Below are positions 60,944-64,000 of a stretch of 64,000 nucleotides of DNA, piece by piece. This stretch comes from Ancylobacter tetraedralis. GTDB taxonomy: Bacteria; Pseudomonadota; Alphaproteobacteria; Rhizobiales; Xanthobacteraceae. Every line of letters starts with the position of its first letter. Positions within the stretch are counted from its first letter, which is position 1. The notes beneath the pieces were generated by a model. It was not told where the DNA came from, made no database searches, and was given only the letters and a program-made list of their open reading frames with translations. The stretch is taken from assembly GCF_014195655.1 (NCBI RefSeq), contig NZ_JACICD010000006.1:288908-352907 (forward strand), read 5' to 3'. The position numbers and the translations under genes were made by a program.

Positions 60944-61991
60944 GCAGGCACCGCCGGATGAACCGCTGGATGAGGTGGACGAGATCGCCGCCGAAGAGGG
61001 CGCGCTGCGCGTCGATATCATCACCACGCCCGAGGATGAAGGCCTGCGGCTCGATCGGGCGCTGGCCCGGCACCTGCCCGAGCTCAGCCGCACCCGCCTG
61101 CAGGCGCTGATCAGCGAGGGGCGGCTGGCGCGCGAGGGCGAGCCCGTCACCAATGGTTCGGCCAAGATCACGGCGGGCACGCACTTCACGCTGGATCTGC
61201 CGCCACCGGAGGCTGCCGAGCCGGTGGCGCAGGACATTCCGCTCGTCATCGTCTACGAGGACGATCATCTCATCGTCGTCGACAAGCCGGCCGGGCTCGT
61301 GGTGCATCCCGCGCCGGGCAATGCCGACGGCACGCTGGTCAACGCGCTGCTGCATCATTGTGGTGCGAGCCTCTCCGGCATTGGCGGGGTGCGCCGGCCC
61401 GGCATCGTGCACCGGCTGGACAAGGACACGTCGGGCCTGCTCGTCGTCGCCAAGAACGACCGCGCCCACAAGCGCCTCGCCGCGCAGTTCGCCGACCATG
61501 GCCGCACCGGGCCGCTGGAGCGGGCCTATGTCGCCTTCGTCTGGGGAACGCCGGAACTGCCGAGCGGCACGGTCGACGTCGCCCTCGCCCGGCACTCCAC
61601 CTCGCGCGAAAAGATCGCGGTGCGCCGCGAGGGGCGCTTTGCCATTACGCACTGGTCGCGGCTCGCCGCGTTCGAGGACGAGCAGGGCCGCCCCATCGCG
61701 GCGATGGTCGAATGCCAGCTGGAAACCGGCCGCACCCACCAGATTCGCGTGCACATGGCGCATATCGGCCATGCCCTGATCGGTGATGCGCTATACGGCA
61801 GCGGCCAGCGCACGCGGGCAACCCGGCTCGGGCCGCAGACGCGCGCCATGGTGGAGGGGTTCGGCCGGCAGGCGCTGCACGCGGCGCGGCTGGGCTTCGA
61901 ACATCCCGCCACGGGCGAGTTCCTGCGGTTCGAGAGCGCGCTGCCGCCCGACCTGGAGGCGTTGGAACAGGCGCTGGCCAGCGGGCATTGA
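60942..61991 (+). CDS. rluD: 23S rRNA pseudouridine synthase RluD
   Basis: A 349-residue RluA-family pseudouridine synthase. The N-terminal S4 RNA-binding domain spans about 27-85 (LDRALARHLPELSRTRLQAL). The catalytic domain has the aspartate in IVHRLDKDTSGLLVVAKND, VDKPAGLVVHPAPGN and LETGRTHQIRVHMAHIGHAL. RluD modifies helix 69 of 23S rRNA (U1911, 1915, 1917 in E. coli). GGGAGAAG precedes the start. It lies next to rpoH, a conserved alphaproteobacterial arrangement. Confidence 0.92.
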   Translation: MQAPPDEPLDEVDEIAAEEGALRVDIITTPEDEGLRLDRALARHLPELSRTRLQALISEGRLAREGEPVTNGSAKITAGTHFTLDLPPPEAAEPVAQDIPLVIVYEDDHLIVVDKPAGLVVHPAPGNADGTLVNALLHHCGASLSGIGGVRRPGIVHRLDKDTSGLLVVAKNDRAHKRLAAQFADHGRTGPLERAYVAFVWGTPELPSGTVDVALARHSTSREKIAVRREGRFAITHWSRLAAFEDEQGRPIAAMVECQLETGRTHQIRVHMAHIGHALIGDALYGSGQRTRATRLGPQTRAMVEGFGRQALHAARLGFEHPATGEFLRFESALPPDLEALEQALASGH

Positions 61992-62169
61992 CCCGGACGA
62001 GACGCCGCGCGGCAAGGTGCGCCCGTACCCGGTCAACGCTTCGTGACCCCGTAACGTCTTGCGCTTTCGCAAAATAAATCGGTTGCTGCTAGTATAGTCC
62101 AGCGGTCGGCGATCAGCGGCCGCGCACCGGTCGCCCTATTTCGGGGGCCGAGAAAGAAAGGGTTCTGTC

Positions 62170-63081
62170 ATGGCCCGTTCTGCCATGAATCTACCGTCTG
62201 CCGAAGGCGGCCTGAGCCGCTATCTCGCGGAGATTCGCCGGTTCCCCATGCTGGAGCCGCAGGAAGAATATATGCTCGCCAAGCGCTGGCGCGAGCACGA
62301 GGATCCGGAAGCCGCGCATCGGCTCGTCACCAGCCATCTGCGCCTCGTGGCAAAGATCGCCATGGGCTATCGCGGCTATGGGCTGCCGATCTCGGAAGTC
62401 ATCTCCGAAGGCAATGTCGGCCTCATGCAGGCGGTGAAGCGCTTCGAGCCCGACAAGGGCTTCCGTCTCGCCACCTATGCGATGTGGTGGATCAAGGCCT
62501 CGATCCAGGAGTACATCCTGCGCTCGTGGAGCCTCGTGAAGATGGGCACCACGGCGGCGCAAAAGAAGCTGTTCTTCAACCTGCGCAAGGTGAAAAGCCA
62601 GATTTCCGCGCTCGAAGAGGGCGACCTGCGCCCCGATCAGGTGCAGCAGATCGCCACCAAGCTCGGCGTCACCGAGCAGGACGTCATCGACATGAACCGC
62701 CGTCTCGGCGGCGACGCGTCGCTGAACGCGCCGCTGCGCGGCGATGCCGAAGGCGGCGGCGAGTGGCAGGACTGGCTGGCCGATGACCGCGAGAGCCAGG
62801 AATCCTCGCTGGTCGAGGTGGAGGAACTGGACAACCGGCGCAACGCGCTGGCGGGCGCGCTCTCGGTGCTCAACGAACGCGAGCGCCGCATCTTCGAGGC
62901 ACGCCGGCTCACCGACGATCCGATGACGCTGGAGGACCTCGCCACCGAGTTCGGCGTGTCGCGCGAACGCGTTCGGCAGATCGAGGTGCGGGCCTTCGAG
63001 AAGGTGCAGAAGGCGGTCATCGACCGCGTGCACCAACTGGAAACCGCTCCCGTTCGGCGCGAGACCTCCCCGGCGCTGTGA
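62170..63081 (+). CDS. rpoH: RNA polymerase sigma factor RpoH (sigma-32)
   Basis: A 303-residue heat-shock sigma factor. Region 2 contains EYMLAKRWREHEDPEAAHRL, SEGNVGLMQAVKRFEPDKGF and RLATYAMWWIKASIQEYILR. The RpoH box is QKKLFFNLRKVKSQI, which distinguishes it from RpoD, and region 4 is LEDLATEFGVSRERVRQIEV. A ribosome binding site AAAGAAAGG precedes the start. The 178-nt upstream gap holds its promoter; no clear -35/-10 pair could be assigned. A strong hairpin follows the gene. Confidence 0.96.
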   Translation: MARSAMNLPSAEGGLSRYLAEIRRFPMLEPQEEYMLAKRWREHEDPEAAHRLVTSHLRLVAKIAMGYRGYGLPISEVISEGNVGLMQAVKRFEPDKGFRLATYAMWWIKASIQEYILRSWSLVKMGTTAAQKKLFFNLRKVKSQISALEEGDLRPDQVQQIATKLGVTEQDVIDMNRRLGGDASLNAPLRGDAEGGGEWQDWLADDRESQESSLVEVEELDNRRNALAGALSVLNERERRIFEARRLTDDPMTLEDLATEFGVSRERVRQIEVRAFEKVQKAVIDRVHQLETAPVRRETSPAL

Positions 63082-63088
63082 GGCCATG

Positions 63089-63120
63089 AAGCCCGGCGCG
63101 CCGCACGGCGCGCCGGGCTT
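63089..63120 (+). terminator. rpoH terminator hairpin
   Basis: A perfect 14-bp stem, AAGCCCGGCGCGCC and its complement GGCGCGCCGGGCTT, with the loop GCAC, lies 8 nt after the rpoH stop. It has no long T tract, as is common in high-GC genomes. Confidence 0.75.
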
Positions 63121-63240
63121 GGCACATCCTGACGGAGCGGGCGCGATTGACGGAATCGGCGATCCGCGCCGCCTTACGAGCGCGATCCCGACGAAGAGAC
63201 CCGCGTGGGTGTCTCGTCTTCTGAAGCGTCGCCGAAGGCC

Positions 63241-63723
63241 TCAGGAGGACAGGGAGGGCGCGGGCGCCTGCATTCCGGCCGCCACCGATCCCAGGGTCGC
63301 GGAGGCCCGCGCCGCCAGGCGCACATCATGGGCGAGCACGTCGCGAATGCTCAGCACGCCGACGAGTTGGTGATCCTGCAGCACGGGAAGGTGACGCACA
63401 TGGTGCTCGTCCATCAGCGCGCGCACATGATCCACCGTGTCCTGCATGGCGCAGGAAATCATGTTGCGCGACATCAGCTCGGCGACCGGCGCGCGCAACG
63501 AGGCGATGCCGCGATCGGCAATGGCACGCACGAGGTCGCGCTCGGAAAAGATGCCGACGACGGTATCGCCCTCCGAGCCGCAGGCATCCTTCACCACCAC
63601 CGCACCGATACGCTCCCGGTTGAGAAGCGTTGCCGCCATTTCGACTGTTTCGGTCATGCGGATGGTGGGAACGCGGGCGCTTTTCAGCGTCAGGAGATCG
63701 GCGACAAGGATGGCGTTAAGCAT
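63241..63723 (-). CDS. CBS-domain protein
   Basis: A 160-residue protein made of a tandem CBS pair. The first CBS motif covers about residues 15-65 (VPTIRMTETVEMAATLLNRE, with GDTVVGIFSERDLVRAIA) and the second about 80-135 (MISCAMQDTVDHVRALMDEH, HVRHLPVLQDHQLVGVLSIR). Stand-alone CBS pairs bind adenine nucleotides and regulate partner enzymes. It is convergent with rpoH and separated from it by the hairpin at 63089. No fused effector domain is present. Confidence 0.9.
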   Translation of the reverse strand: MLNAILVADLLTLKSARVPTIRMTETVEMAATLLNRERIGAVVVKDACGSEGDTVVGIFSERDLVRAIADRGIASLRAPVAELMSRNMISCAMQDTVDHVRALMDEHHVRHLPVLQDHQLVGVLSIRDVLAHDVRLAARASATLGSVAAGMQAPAPSLSS

Positions 63724-63869
63724 GGCGTTTCCTCGACCTGAGTGGAACGGGCGCCGTCACGTCTTCTTAGCCTTTGGTCGAAGTCTGGTATGCAATACAC
63801 CTGTCGTCAATCAAAAGAGTCGCGGCAGCGCAGCATGGGGGAGCGCGGCACAGGCGCCCGCACATGAAA

Positions 63870-63893
63870 AAGGCCGGGCTTTCACCCGGCCTT
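63870..63893 (-). terminator. hairpin terminator after pntB
   Basis: AAGGCCGGG and CCCGGCCTT form a perfect 9-bp stem around CTTTCA, followed on the minus strand by a run of T (TTTTCATG). It lies 24 nt after the pntB stop and is oriented to terminate it. Confidence 0.7.
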
Positions 63894-63916
63894 GTCGTGG
63901 AACATCCCCGCCGATT

Positions 63917-64000
63917 TCAATGCCCGAGGTTTTTGACGATGTCCTCGACCATTTTCTTGGCGTCGGCGAAGAGCATCATGGTGTTGTCGCGGAAGAAGAG
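63917..64000 (-). CDS. pntB: NAD(P) transhydrogenase subunit beta, C-terminal end
   Basis: Only the last 27 codons are in the window. They read LFFRDNTMMLFADAKKMVED, then IVKNLGH and a stop, which closely matches the C-terminus of PntB. The enzyme is the membrane proton-translocating transhydrogenase that reduces NADP with NADH. The rest lies to the right of the window. Confidence 0.85.
   Translation of the reverse strand, partial: LFFRDNTMMLFADAKKMVEDIVKNLGH

Noticed and set aside
62059..62098. RpoH-type or sigma-70 promoter upstream of rpoH
   Set aside because: TTGCGC and TATAGT occur, but their spacing of 28 nt is too long for a promoter, so no promoter was annotated.
1..64000. CRISPR array or cas genes
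   Set aside because: No set of regularly spaced repeats and no Cas-like protein was found on either strand.
1..64000. Classical insertion sequence with transposase
   Set aside because: No DDE or HUH transposase frame or flanking inverted-repeat pair was recognised. The rearrangements are explained by the serine recombinase copies and simple joints.

Overview
The window is high-GC DNA from an alphaproteobacterium, most likely a member of the Hyphomicrobiales (Rhizobiales). The evidence is a Ti-type traA/traC/traD conjugation remnant, an RpoH sigma factor followed by a CBS-domain gene and pntB, several tripartite tricarboxylate (TctABC) transporters, and many IclR, LysR and GntR regulators beside small-molecule catabolic genes. 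A genus cannot be assigned from sequence alone.

The right end (about 60.4-64 kb) looks like core chromosome: tRNA-Glu(CTC), a small membrane protein, rluD, rpoH, a CBS protein and the 3' end of pntB. Everything to the left looks accessory and mosaic. A large serine recombinase gene (58791-60455) runs into tRNA-Glu, which marks the boundary. A second, decayed copy of the same element lies at 7969-9254, beside a truncated relaxase, a recognisable oriT core, traC and traD.

Layout. 1-7.7 kb: lower homoprotocatechuate meta-cleavage enzymes (HpaI, HpaH, FAH-type, HpaF), a TctABC transporter, a PrpB-like lyase and a divergent IclR regulator. 8-13.5 kb: conjugation and recombinase debris plus a fused scrap of SDR and tctA genes. 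13.6-36.4 kb: a large catabolic cluster with thiolase, two AroE-like dehydrogenases, a FadJ-like fusion, a CoA transferase, a Dpp-type ABC transporter, an IclR regulator, an E2-like AcoC protein, OtnC/OtnK, an acyl-CoA dehydrogenase, a fused E1 alpha/beta, an ABC binding protein, two transaminases and a truncated ThuA protein. Three promoter regions of this cluster carry the same 17-bp palindrome, which suggests one IclR regulon. 37-41.4 kb: a second TctABC operon with a tartrate/malate dehydrogenase. 41.7-47.3 kb: a LysR regulator, a racemase-like protein, a 3-hydroxyacyl-CoA dehydrogenase, a glutamine-synthetase-like ligase, an SDR and a GntR regulator.

47.5-58.2 kb is of a different character. 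It opens with a tRNA 3' fragment and a 5'-truncated DUF2235 hydrolase. Two compact minus-strand modules built around proteases follow: AAA+ ATPase, subtilisin-like S8 protease and an unknown protein; then caspase-like protease, an unknown 495-residue protein and an MBL-fold hydrolase. The second module's genes are joined by a TGATG overlap and a 1-nt gap. These two modules are the best candidates in the window for a biological-conflict (defence) system, although that role is inferred from architecture only.
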